Source: Notospermus geniculatus (Eukaryota > Nemertea > Pilidiophora > Heteronemertea > Lineidae). Taken from it: a DNA stretch of 64,000 nucleotides. This document shows, one piece after another, positions 21,499 through 31,708 of the stretch. A program made the translations under genes and the position numbers. Numbering within the stretch: the stretch's first letter is position 1; the number at the start of each line of letters is the position of its first letter. The stretch is from assembly GCA_002633025.1 (NCBI GenBank), contig NMRB01000425.1:86402-150401 (forward strand), in the 5' to 3' direction. The notes below the pieces were generated by a model. It ran no database searches. It was not told the DNA's origin and saw only the letters and a program-made list of their open reading frames with translations.

Positions 21499-23724
21499 AT
21501 GTGGCTTGTTGGCATTTTCTTGATTCTGCCGGCTGTTACTCACACTACCCTTGGGCAGAAATTAAGTCCATTTTTCAATGGGTATACGTCAGTGAAGATC
21601 GACAACATCTCTGTTGGGGGAACGAAGGAATATATTGATTTGAACAATGTTAGGTATGAAGTCCGCGTGTTCCGAGGAATTCCGTACGCAGAGCCTCCCA
21701 CCGGTGAGAAAAGGTTCAAACCCCCAGTGAAGAAGGCTCCATTCAAGGCGTCATTCAACGCGACGAGGTTCGGAGATGCGTGCCTGCAGAGATCCGTTGG
21801 TATCAACACTGCCTCAGATATCCTGGCACACAAGAGAATGAGCGAAGATTGCCTCTACTTGAATGTGTATGCACCGGTTGCTGGGGATAAGAAGGCGGTG
21901 ATGGTGTACCTCCAAGATGGTGGCTGGATGCGAGGGTCTGGGATGCGCCATGATGGGTCTGCCCTCGCAGCTTACGGTGATGTCGTTGTGGTAACGCTAA
22001 ACTTTCGGTTAGGACCATTCGGCTATCTGAGCACTGGGGATGCAAACGCCCCTGGGAACTTTGGCTTAATGGACCAGATGCTTGCCTTGGATTGGGTTCG
22101 GAAGAACATAGGTTCTTTTGGAGGTGATCCGGATGCGTTGACTCTGTTCGGTGGATCAACGGGAAGCTTTGACGTAACTCTTCATGCCATGATACAAAAA
22201 CCATCCAACGGCGGTTTACCAATAAAGCGTATTATTTCCTCAAGCGGATCGTTCATCACTCCGTCTCCGGTAGTTGAGGCATTCACTGATAACCCACTGC
22301 CATATGCCACTACTCTGGCGATGCGGTTAGGGTGCAACTCCACCGACAACCCAAGTTGGAATACTACGCAATCTCTCGTTGAATGCTTACGAAAGAAACC
22401 AGCTGCTGATATTGTCAAGGCCAGCGAATTCTTCCTCTCCGATGCCCCACATTATGAACTGCTGGCGTGGACAGCTGTAAAAGACGGGTCGTTGATAAAA
22501 GAGCGGCCAGCGGCTCTTTTCTCTAAAGATGTAGAAATTTTTAAGAGTTTCAAATCGGTGGATCTGCTAGTAGGGTCTAACAGTGGTGACGGAGATATTG
22601 CCTTCGAAGCAGCAGAACGAAAAGGAAGGCTGCCCACGGTTGGGATCGAAGCACCAGATTTTAACATCACAAAAGGTCAGCTGAAGAAATTGATTCAAAG
22701 TTTGTTTAAAGATTGGCCAAACGGAGACGGAATTGCCAAAGCGGCGATACAAGAATTTGTCCCGTACGGTACGATTACCGGACGACAAGGACGTAACGCT
22801 TTGATCGATCTATTTTCGGACAAGATGTTCATCATGCCGGCTATCGCGACAGCTAAGGTCCACGAACGGCTGGAACCATCCTCCACAACTTTCCTTTATT
22901 ACATGGATTACATTTACTCTGGTTGGAAATCCCGGTTTCGTCCTGAGAAACTCGGGCACAGAGTAGAGCAATTGTTCCTGTTCGGTCCAACAGCGGACGA
23001 TCCTTCAAAGTTACCTATCAGGTTCAAGGGGGCAGATCTACAAGTGAGCTTAGCAATGCTGACCTACTGGACGAATTTTGCGAAGTATGGGTAAGTAGTA
23101 CATGTAGCTTAATACGTCAATTCAAATTGATATCATCAAGGGGAATGCTTTTCTCTGAGAAAGCCAAAGCAAGGCATGCATGAACTTCCGGGCTTCAATC
23201 TTCAAGCTTGAACTCGGGTCTCCAATCTTCAAGCTTGAATAAGGTTGACTGAGCCTTCTCGGCTTTATAGTATCTCTCTGATTCACGCTTCTACTTTGCC
23301 TTACTTCCACAGGAATCCAAATGGGAAGAAAACTATAAACAAACCCTCAATCCCTGAGTGGCCAGAGTTCAACCTCCAGACACAGCAGTATCTCAACATC
23401 GCCGGAAATAGTGGTGCTTCAGAAAACATCACAGTAAAAGACAACTTCCGAGCGAAGGCGGTCGCATTTTGGCTAGAATATGTCCCGTACCTGTTGAAGC
23501 AAGCCTGTCCTGAGATGATGAAGTGTTCCACATCAGCGACATGTCCCCCACTCATGGACAGGTATGTCAGCCAGATCCGCCTGACAGTCGGTCAAGCCCA
23601 CGACATCATCATCGCATTTGCCTGCACTCTCGGATTTTTTGCCATACTTTCAATCATAACCTGCTTGAAGTATTTTCATTTGCGGAAGCAACTGGCCCGT
23701 GAGGCAAGAAGTGTGAAGCATTGA
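21499..23724 (+). CDS. Gene D: carboxylesterase-like membrane protein lacking the HGG motif
   Basis: Exons 21499-23090 and 23313-23724 (222-bp GT-AG intron) give 667 residues with the same layout as gene B: signal peptide, hydrolase fold with Ser220 in GGSTG, Asp in GSNSGDGD, His in LGHRVEQLFLFG, Cys-rich stalk, one transmembrane helix and a short tail. The oxyanion-hole motif, HGG in B, E and F, reads QDG (caa gat ggt instead of cac ggt ggt). Backbone amides of the two glycines normally hold the transition state, so catalysis is expected to be weak or changed although the triad is intact. Copy C carries the same change, so it predates or was shared by their duplication. A binding or decoy role is possible but is inference. 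Confidence 0.92.
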
Positions 23725-23815
23725 ATGGATTGGCGGAAGATTTCTTTGTAAACAACTCTAGAAGTAGATCTAACCGCTGGTAATGAAATAGGCAGACTGA
23801 GAGGATATCCGGACA

Positions 23816-23823
23816 TGACGTCA
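23816..23823 (+). promoter_or_regulatory. CRE palindrome in the 3' flank of gene D
   Basis: TGACGTCA is followed by tatattcgg in the conserved post-stop block. The same 8-mer is at the matching place after E (27509-27516) and F (30474-30481). It may be an enhancer element of the array or simply a retained part of the unit. Confidence 0.4.
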
Positions 23824-24306
23824 TATATTCGGACCAGAGAAATTCTTTGCCAACGCCAACGTTCAAGGATGGTTCCAATTACGTAGACTCTATACAGAAA
23901 ACATTGTGTTACAAATCATTGGTAGGAACCAATGCATCAGGTAGGAACAATGTGTGGCAATGTTTTGCAATTTACTGAAGGGGAGTCCAAACCAGACACG
24001 AATTTACCGCGGGCCTTTCACCGGCACTGATTGGACAAGGAAACCATTAGTTTTTCATATCTTTTTCATTGCTAACAAGAATGAATTTCAAGTAGGTACC
24101 ATAAATCACAGTTCTTTGCCTTATATTCGAAAGTGAACTGTTTACCTGCTCCAGAATAGTTGGTATTTACCATCATCCAACAGGTGGGCTGTTGAAACGC
24201 CACTGCTCTTCTTTGGACTGTGACCAATTCACAATCACCAATGCGTAACTTAACAACAATTGTGAAGGAGATGACGGTCACGTCTTGATCTATCTCTGTA
24301 AATACA

Positions 24307-24415
24307 AATTTTTACTTATTTATATATCTCAGTTCATGTTTGTAATTATTTCTAAGTTCTACTTATTTATATATCTCAGTTCATGTCTATGTAATTATTT
24401 CTAAGTTCTATGCCT
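24307..24415. repeat. Tandem dimer of about 55 bp
   Basis: The block acttatttatatatctcagt, then tcatg and taattatttctaagttct, occurs twice in succession with a small insertion in the second copy. Confidence 0.7.
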
Positions 24416-24724
24416 TTCTTCCCTATTCTACTCGGGATATTTATGTTTTATGCACGTCTGCACCTTTCTCGCAGCAAATGCACAATTATGTACTCAACTA
24501 CATGAATAAAGTTATAGATAGAATTGCCTAATCCGCACAGACCATTCCTTTCACTTTGCGTCATAATTGGAATGTCACTCTGCCTTTTTATTACCGACAT
24601 TGATAGTGGTATTATTGTACTCGATGACTTTTTATTATACGAAGTAGACATGAATATAAAGTCTATTACGTGCTGAGAATAACCGGTTGATCTGGTTCAG
24701 TTCGATAAAAGTCTTTTATGCACA

Positions 24725-24733
24725 CATATAAAG
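24725..24733 (+). promoter_or_regulatory. TATA box of gene E
   Basis: The word catataaag is 69 bp before the start codon, in the conserved block. Confidence 0.5.
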
Positions 24734-24801
24734 CATGAACATCACAAGGGGCGGTTGAGATTAGTGACTTCTGTTTTCGATGGTGTAGGCCAACTCTCAG
24801 C

Positions 24802-27416
24802 ATGTGGCTTGTTGGCATTTTGTTGATTCTGCCGGCTGTTACTCACTCTTCCCTTGGGCAGAAATTAAGTCCATTTTTCAATGGGTATACGTCCGTGAAG
24901 ATCGACAACATCTCTGTTGGGGGAACGAAGGAGTATATTGATTTGAACAATGTTAGGTATGAAGTCCGCGTGTTCCGAGGAATACCGTACGCAGAGCCTC
25001 CCACCGGTGAGAAAAGGTTCAAACCCACAGTGAGGAAGGCTCCATTCAAGGCGTCATTCAACGCGACGAGGTTCGGAGATGCCTGCCTGCAGAGATCCAT
25101 TGGCTTCAACTATGCCTCAGATGTCCTGGCACACAAGAGAATGAGCGAAGATTGCCTCTACTTGAACGTGTACGCACCGGTTGCTGGGGATAAGAAAGCG
25201 GTGATGGTGTACCTCCACGGTGGTGCCTGGATTGTAGGGGCTGGGATGCGCCATGATGGGTCCGCCCTCGCAGCTTACGGTGATGTCATTGTGGTAACGC
25301 TAAACTTTCGGTTAGGACCATTCGGTTATCTGAGCACTGGGGATGCAAACGCCCCTGGGAACTTTGGCTTAATGGACCAGATGCTTGCCTTGGCTTGGGT
25401 TCGGAAGAACATTGGTTCTTTTGGAGGTGATCCGGATGCGTTGACTCTGTTCGGTGGATCAACAGGAAGCAATGACGCAACTCTTCATGCCATGATACAA
25501 AGAATATCATCAAACGGCGGTTTACCAATAAAGCGTATTATTTCCTCAAGCGGATCGTTCATCACTTCGTCTCCGGTATCTGAGACATTCACCGATAACC
25601 CACTGCCATATGCCACTACTCTGGCGATGCGGTTGGGGTGCAACTCCACTGACAACCCAAGTTGGAATACCACACAATCTCTTGTCGAATGCCTACGAAA
25701 GAAACCCGCTGTTGATATTTTCAAGGCCAGCGAATTCTTCCTCTCCGATGACCCAGATTATGAACTGCTGTCGTGGACACCTGTAAAAGACGGGTCGTTG
25801 ATAAAAGAGCGGCCAGCGGCTCTTTTCTCTAAGGATGTGGACATTTTTAAGAGTTTCAAATCGGTGGATCTGCTAGTAGGGTCTAACAGTGGTGACGGAG
25901 ACATTGTCTTCCAACGAGAAGTACGAAAAGGAAGGCTGCCCACGGTTGGGATCGATGCACCAGATTTTAACATCACTAAAGATCAGCTGAAGAAATTGAT
26001 TCAAGGTTTGTTTAAATCTTGGCCAAACGGAGACGGAATCGCCAAAGCGGCGATACAAGAATTTGTCCCGTACGGTACGATTACCGGACGACAAGGGCGT
26101 GACGCTTTGATCGATCTTTTTTCGGACGAGATGTTCATCATGCCGGCTATCGCTACAGCTAAGGTCCACGAACGGCTGGAACCTTCCTCCACAACTTTCC
26201 TTTATTACATCGATTATATTTACTCTGGTTGGAAATCCCGGTTTCGTCCTGAGAAACTCGGGCACAGAGTAGAGCAAGTGTTCCTGTTCGGCCAAACAGC
26301 TGACGATCCTTCAAAGTTACCTATCAGGTTCAAGGGTGCAGATCTACAAGTGAGCTTAGCAATGCTGACTTACTGGACGAATTTTGCGAAGTATGGGTAA
26401 GTACATGTAATAGCTTAACTGGTAAATTCAAATTGATATCATCAATGGGAATGCTTTTCTCTGCGAAAGCCAAGGCAAGGCAAGCATGAACTTCCGGTCT
26501 TCAATCTTCAAGCGGGAACTCGGGACTCCAATCTTCAAGCTTGAATACGGTTTAAGATTGACTGAGCCTTCTCGGCTTTATAGAACTACATATCTCTCTG
26601 GAATGTAGGTAAAAAAGGTACAGGCAAAAAAGGTGCCAGTAAAATAGGTAATAGGTAATAAAGGTACTGGGTAAAAAGGTAGAGGTAAAAAAGGTATTAG
26701 GTAAAAATGTAGTAAGTAATAAAGGTACTAACTTAAGGTAAAAAAGGTGCAAAAAGGAATTAGGTAAAAACGGTACAAGGTTTATCATAGTACTGGGTCC
26801 TATGTACCAGGTTCTGTGTGTTGTGTGTGTCGTAGATTCTAGGCGTCACAGGTTTCCATACAATCAGTCCCCGTAGGATAAGTGCCCAAGGACCTCCCCC
26901 TCCCTTTTTACCGTACCTTTTTTACCTATACCTTTCTGACCTGTTTACATGTACCTACCGTATACCATCTCTCTGATTCACGCTTCTACTTCGCTTTTCT
27001 TTCACAGAAATCCAAATGGGAAGAAAACTAACAAACCCTCATTGCCTGAGTGGCCAGAGTTCAACCTCCAGACACAGCAGTATCTCAACATTGCCGGCAA
27101 CAGTACTTCAGAAAAATTCTCAGTAAAAACCAACCTACGAGCGAAGGCGGTCGCATTTTGGCTAGAATATGTCCCGTACCTGTTGAAGCAAGCCTGTCCT
27201 GAGATGATAAAGTGTTCCACATCAGCGACATGTCCCCCACTCATGGACAGGTATGTCAGCCAGGTCCGTCTGACAGTCGGTCAAGCCCACGACATCATCA
27301 TCGCATTTGCCTGCACTCTCGGATTTTTTGCCATCCTTTCAGTCATAACCTGCTTGAAGTATTTTCATTTGAGGAAGCAACTGGCTGCCCGTGAGGAAAG
27401 AAGTGTGGAGCATTGA
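24802..27416 (+). CDS. Gene E: membrane-anchored carboxylesterase-like, tandem copy 4
   Basis: Exons 24802-26396 and 27008-27416 give 667 residues. The intron is 611 bp, the longest in the array, expanded by a GGTAA-rich repeat. The protein has a signal peptide (MWLVGILLIL), HGGAW at the oxyanion hole, GGSTG with the nucleophile serine, GSNSGDGD for the acid, LGHRVEQVFLFG for the histidine and the same stalk, membrane helix and basic tail as its neighbours. All elements needed for hydrolysis are present apart from the Glu that normally precedes the nucleophile. Near identity to B, D and F shows recent tandem duplication. Confidence 0.93.
26608..26785 (+). repeat. Degenerate GGTAAAAAAGGTA minisatellite inside the intron of gene E
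   Basis: Units of about 12-20 bp built on aggtaaaaaaggtac run for about 175 bp. A short inverse stretch (ttttttacc, then cctttc) lies at about 26900-26940 in the same intron, so the transcript could fold back. Many units contain GGTAA, similar to splice donors. Confidence 0.75.
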
Positions 27417-27508
27417 ATGGATTGGCGGAAGATTCCTTTGTAAACAACTCTAGAAGTTGATATATAATCGCTGGCAATGAAGAGACCGACTGAGAGGATA
27501 TCCGGACA

Positions 27509-27516
27509 TGACGTCA
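27509..27516 (+). promoter_or_regulatory. CRE palindrome in the 3' flank of gene E
   Basis: TGACGTCA followed by tattcgg, at the position homologous to the sites after D and F. Confidence 0.4.
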
Positions 27517-28110
27517 TATTCGGACCAGAGAAATTCCTCGCCAACGTCAACGTTCAAGGATGGTGCCAATTAAGTAGACAGAAAATATTTGTAGTACAAA
27601 TCATTGGAAGGAACCAATGCATCAAGTAGGAACACTGTGGCAATATTTCGCCACCCAGACACGAATTTACCGCGGGCCTTTCACCGACACCGATTGGACA
27701 AGGAAATCATTAGTTTTTCATATCTTTTTCATTGCTGATGAGAATGTACAACTGGTGTTGTTCATTCTTGTTCATTAAAACCCTACTGTACAGCTGCTAT
27801 TGTTCATGCATCCACTGTTCACTTTATGCTGTATTACACATGTTTCCTTGGGTGTGACCAATTTACAATCACCAATGCGTAAATCAAAACAACAATTGCC
27901 AAATCCGCAAAGGCCATTCCTTTCCTTTCACTTCGCGTCATCGCTGGAATGTCACTCTAGCAGTTTATTACCAACATTGATACCGGTATTGTACTCGATG
28001 CCTCTAATGTAATGCATAGTACATGTAGACAACATGAATATGAAGTCAACTCCGTCCTGAGAATAACCGGTTGACCTTGTTCAGTTCGATAGAGGTCTTC
28101 TTTGCACACA

Positions 28111-28117
28111 CATAAAG
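28111..28117 (+). promoter_or_regulatory. TATA-like element of gene F
   Basis: The word cataaag, 75 bp before the start codon; weaker than the catataaag of C, D and E. Confidence 0.4.
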
Positions 28118-28185
28118 CATGAAAATCGCAAGTGGCGGTTGAGATTAGTGACTTCTGCTTTCGATGGTGTTGGCCAACTCTCAGC

Positions 28186-30379
28186 ATGTGGCTTGTTGGC
28201 ATTTTCTTGGTTCTAGCTGTTACTCACACTACCCTTGGGCAGAAATTAAGTCCATTTTTCAATGGGTATACGTCAGTGAAGATCGACAACGTCTCTGTTG
28301 GGGGAACTAAGGAATATATTGATTTGAACAATGTTAGGTATGAAGTCCGCGTGTTCCGAGGAATACCGTACGCAGAGCCTCCCACCGGTGAGAAAAGGTT
28401 CAAACCCCCAGCGAAGAAGGCTCCATTAAAGGCGCCATTCAACGCGACGAGATTCGGAGATGCATGCCTGCAGAGCCCCATTGGTATCAACACTGCCTCA
28501 GATGTCCTGGCACACAAGACAATGAGCGAAGATTGCCTCTACTTGAACGTGTACGCACCGGTTGCTGGGGGTAAGAAGGCGGTGATGGTGTACCTCCACG
28601 GTGGTGGCTGGGTGCTAGGGTCTGGGATGCGCCATGATGGGTCTGCCCTCGCAGCTTACGGTGATGTCGTTGTGGTAACGCTAAATTTTCGGTTAGGGCC
28701 ATTCGGTTACCTGAGCACTGCGGATGCAAATTCTCCTGGGAACTTTGGCTTAATGGACCAGATGCTTGCCTTCGATTGGGTTCGAAAGAACATAGGTTCT
28801 TTTGGAGGTGATCCGGATAGATTGACTCTATTCGGTGGATCATCAGGAAGCTTTGACGTAACTCTTCATGCCATGATACAAAAAGCATCCAACGGCGGTT
28901 TACCAATAAAGCGTATTATTTCCTCAAGCGGATCCTTCATCACTCCGTCCCCGGTATCTCAGACATTTACTGATAACCCGCTACCATATACCACTACTCT
29001 GGCGATGCGGTTGGGGTGCAACTCCACCGACAACCCAAGTTGGAATACTACGCAATCTCTCGTTGAATGCTTACGAAAGAAACCAGCTGCTGATATTGTC
29101 AAGGCCAGCGATTTCTTCCTCTCCGATGACCCAGATTATGAACTGCTATGGACACCTGTAAGAGACGGGTCGTTGATAAAAGAGCGTCCAGCGGCTCTTT
29201 TCTCTAAAGATGTGGAAATTTTTAAGAGTTTCAAATCGGTGGATCTTCTGGTAGGGTCCAACAGTGGCGACGGAGATATTTTCTTCCAAAGAGCAGTACG
29301 AAAAGGAAGGCTGCTCACGCTTGGGATCGATGCACCAGATTTTAACATCACAAAGACTCAGCTGGAGAAGTTGATTCAAAGTTTGTTTAAATCTTGGCCA
29401 AACGGAGACGGAATTGCCAAAGCGGCGATACAGGAATTTGTCCCGTACGGTACGATTACCGGACGACAAGGACGTGACGCTTTGATCGATCTATTTTCGG
29501 ATGAGGTGTTCATCATACCGGCTATCGCGACAGCTAAGGTCCACGAACGGTTGGAACCATCCTCCACAACTTTCCTTTATTACATCGATTATATTTACTC
29601 GGCTTGGAAATCCCAATTTCGTCCTGAGAAACTCGGGCATACAGTAGAGCAATTGTTCTTGTTCGGTCAAACATCGGACGATCCTTCAAAGTTGCCGATT
29701 ACGTTCAAGGGGGCAGATCTACAAGTTAGCTTAGCAATGCTGACCTACTGGACGAATTTCGCAAAGTATGGGTAAGTAATAGCTTAACTGGTAAATTCAA
29801 ATTGATAGCCTATCATCAAGGTGAATGCTTTCCCTGCGAAAGCCAAGGCTAGGCATGCATGAACCTCCGGGCATCAAGCTTCAAGCTTGACCAAGGTTGA
29901 AGATTGACTGAGCCTACTCGGTTTTATGGTATCTCCCTGACTCACTTTCTACTTCGCTTTTCTTTCACAGAAATCCAAATGGGAAGAAAACTAACAAACC
30001 CTCATTGCCTGAGTGGCCAGAGTTCAACCTCCAGACACAGCAGTATCTCAACATTGCCGGCAACAGTGCTTCAGAAAAAATCTCAGTAAAAAACAACCTG
30101 CGAGCGAAGGCAGTCGCATTTTGGCTAGAATATGTCCCGTACCTACTGAAGCAAGCCTGTCCTGATATGATGAAGTGTTCCCCATCAGCGACATGTCCCC
30201 CACTAATGGACAGGTATGTCAGCCAGATCCGCCTGACAGTCGGTCAAGCCCACGACATCGTCATCGCATTTGCCTGCACTCTCGGATTTTTTGCCGTCCT
30301 TTCAATCATAACCTGCTTGAAGTATTTTCATTTGCGGAAGCAACTGGCGGCCCGTGAGGAAAGAAGCGTGGAGCATTGA
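28186..30379 (+). CDS. Gene F: membrane-anchored carboxylesterase-like, tandem copy 5
   Basis: Exons 28186-29771 and 29971-30379 (199-bp GT-AG intron) give 664 residues. The ATG at 28186 matches the other copies; the open frame before it has no ATG. Motifs: signal peptide MWLVGIFLVL, HGGGW, GGSSG with Ser219, GSNSGDGD, and LGHTVEQLFLFG with the histidine. Small differences from B include PAKKAPLKAPF near residue 80 and an isoleucine replacing the methionine of the MPAIATA helix. The stalk reads CPDMMKCSPSATCPP before the membrane helix. It is the last esterase of the array and converges on the minus-strand gene that ends at 31709. Confidence 0.93.
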
Positions 30380-31417
30380 ATGGATTGGCGGAAGATTCCT
30401 TTGTTTGTAAACAACTCGAGAAGTAGATCTAATCGCTGGAAATGAACAGACAGACTGAGAGGATATCCGGACATGACGTCATATTTATATTCGGACCATA
30501 GAAATTCCTCGCCAACGTCAACGTTCAAGGATGGTTCCAATTAATGCGTAGACTCTATACAGAAAACATTTGTAGTACAAATCATTGGAAGGAACCAATG
30601 CATCAAGTAGGAACACTGTGTGGAGCAATATTTGGCAATATTTCGCAATTTATTTAAGGGGAGTCCAAACCAGACACGAATTTACCGCGGGCCTTTCACC
30701 GGCACTGATTGGACAGGGAAACCATTAGTTTTTCATATCTTTTTCACTGCTAACGAGAATGAATTTCAAGTATAGGTACCATAAATCACAGTTCTTTGCC
30801 TTCGAAAGTGAACTGTTTACCTGCTCCAGAATAGTTGATATTTACCATCATCCAACTCAGGTGGGCTGTTGAAACACTACCGCTCACGATCACCAGTATC
30901 TCAACGATCCTTGCAGCATCAAGCTGAGCCAGACGACAGGCGTGATGAAAATTAAGAAGGCGTAGGAGAACAGCAAAGAAAAACGAAAAGAAATTTTCAT
31001 TTTCGTGTCTATGCACTTATCCTACATGTACTAGCATGCACGAAGATTGGTTTTCTACACCTTATTACATAGTGACTGCCTAGGTCTACATGAATGCAAA
31101 GCTAATGCAGTTATAAATGCTTTCTGTGGACTTAAATGCAGCTAACTGAAGGTTCCTTGAACCTTTGTCATTCGCAATATCACATTGCGTTAATATCACA
31201 TATAAAAGAGATCACTTCGAAAATACACAGAATGATAGATACATGCGATTGTACGATTCCAGCGAGTGTTCCTACAACCTCGAAACTACAGTTGATGGAG
31301 TCCTTCCCCTTAGAACGTGCCTACAATGTCAATGATACAGGGAATACCGCCAATACCGTCTTTCTATGCTGTCTTTCTATACGCCAATACCGTTTTTCTT
31401 ACTTCTGGTAGCTCGAC
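30380..31417. other. 3' flank of gene F
   Basis: Conserved array flank with a CRE at 30474-30481, the words tttaccgcgggcctttcacc and catatctttttcactgcta, and near 30950 the single TTAA that is the empty site for the element at 20422. No gene is seen. Confidence 0.55.
30474..30481 (+). promoter_or_regulatory. CRE palindrome in the 3' flank of gene F
   Basis: TGACGTCA in the block homologous to the flanks of D and E. Confidence 0.4.
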
Positions 31418-31474
31418 CTGAAAGTGCCAGCCTGAAGAAGACCCCGGTTGGGGTCGAAAATTCGCAAAATTTCT
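31418..31474 (+). repeat. Hammerhead-like short repeat with intact core boxes
   Basis: CTGAAGA (31432-31438) is followed by one A, a 6-bp helix GACCCC/GGGGTC (31440-31445, 31450-31455) and GAAA (31456-31459), then aattcgcaaaattt. It shares gaaagtgcc upstream with the copies at 17.6 and 18.9 kb. Penelope-like retroelements are known to carry hammerhead motifs; the link here is inference. Confidence 0.45.
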
Positions 31475-31708
31475 GGAGGACGACTTCGGGTATTATATCT
31501 TTTTATACTGGGGAGTACAATTTGACGAGTCGCATACATTCGTGGGCCCGCAATAGGGACTACCATTACGGTAGAAGTGGGTAGGTAGGTATATACAATA
31601 GCCAGTCATGCACGTAATAGGTAAGGGCTTCACCAAAAATAATGGGCCAGAAGACGGTATTCGAGGACTGATCTTAATAGCACGAGATTTCCTTCGCTTC
31701 GAACTTGT

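Larger units (their letters stand above)
23725..24801. other. Intergenic sequence between genes D and E
   Basis: The first part is the array 3' flank, with a CRE palindrome at 23816-23823 and the conserved words tttaccgcgggcctttcacc and catatctttttcattgcta. The end is the array 5' flank. Between them is an AT-rich dimer at about 24307-24415. Confidence 0.6.
27417..28185. other. Intergenic sequence between genes E and F
   Basis: Array 3' flank, then array 5' flank, the shortest spacer in the cluster. It contains a CRE at 27509-27516 and a TATA-like word, cataaag, at 28111-28117. Confidence 0.6.
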
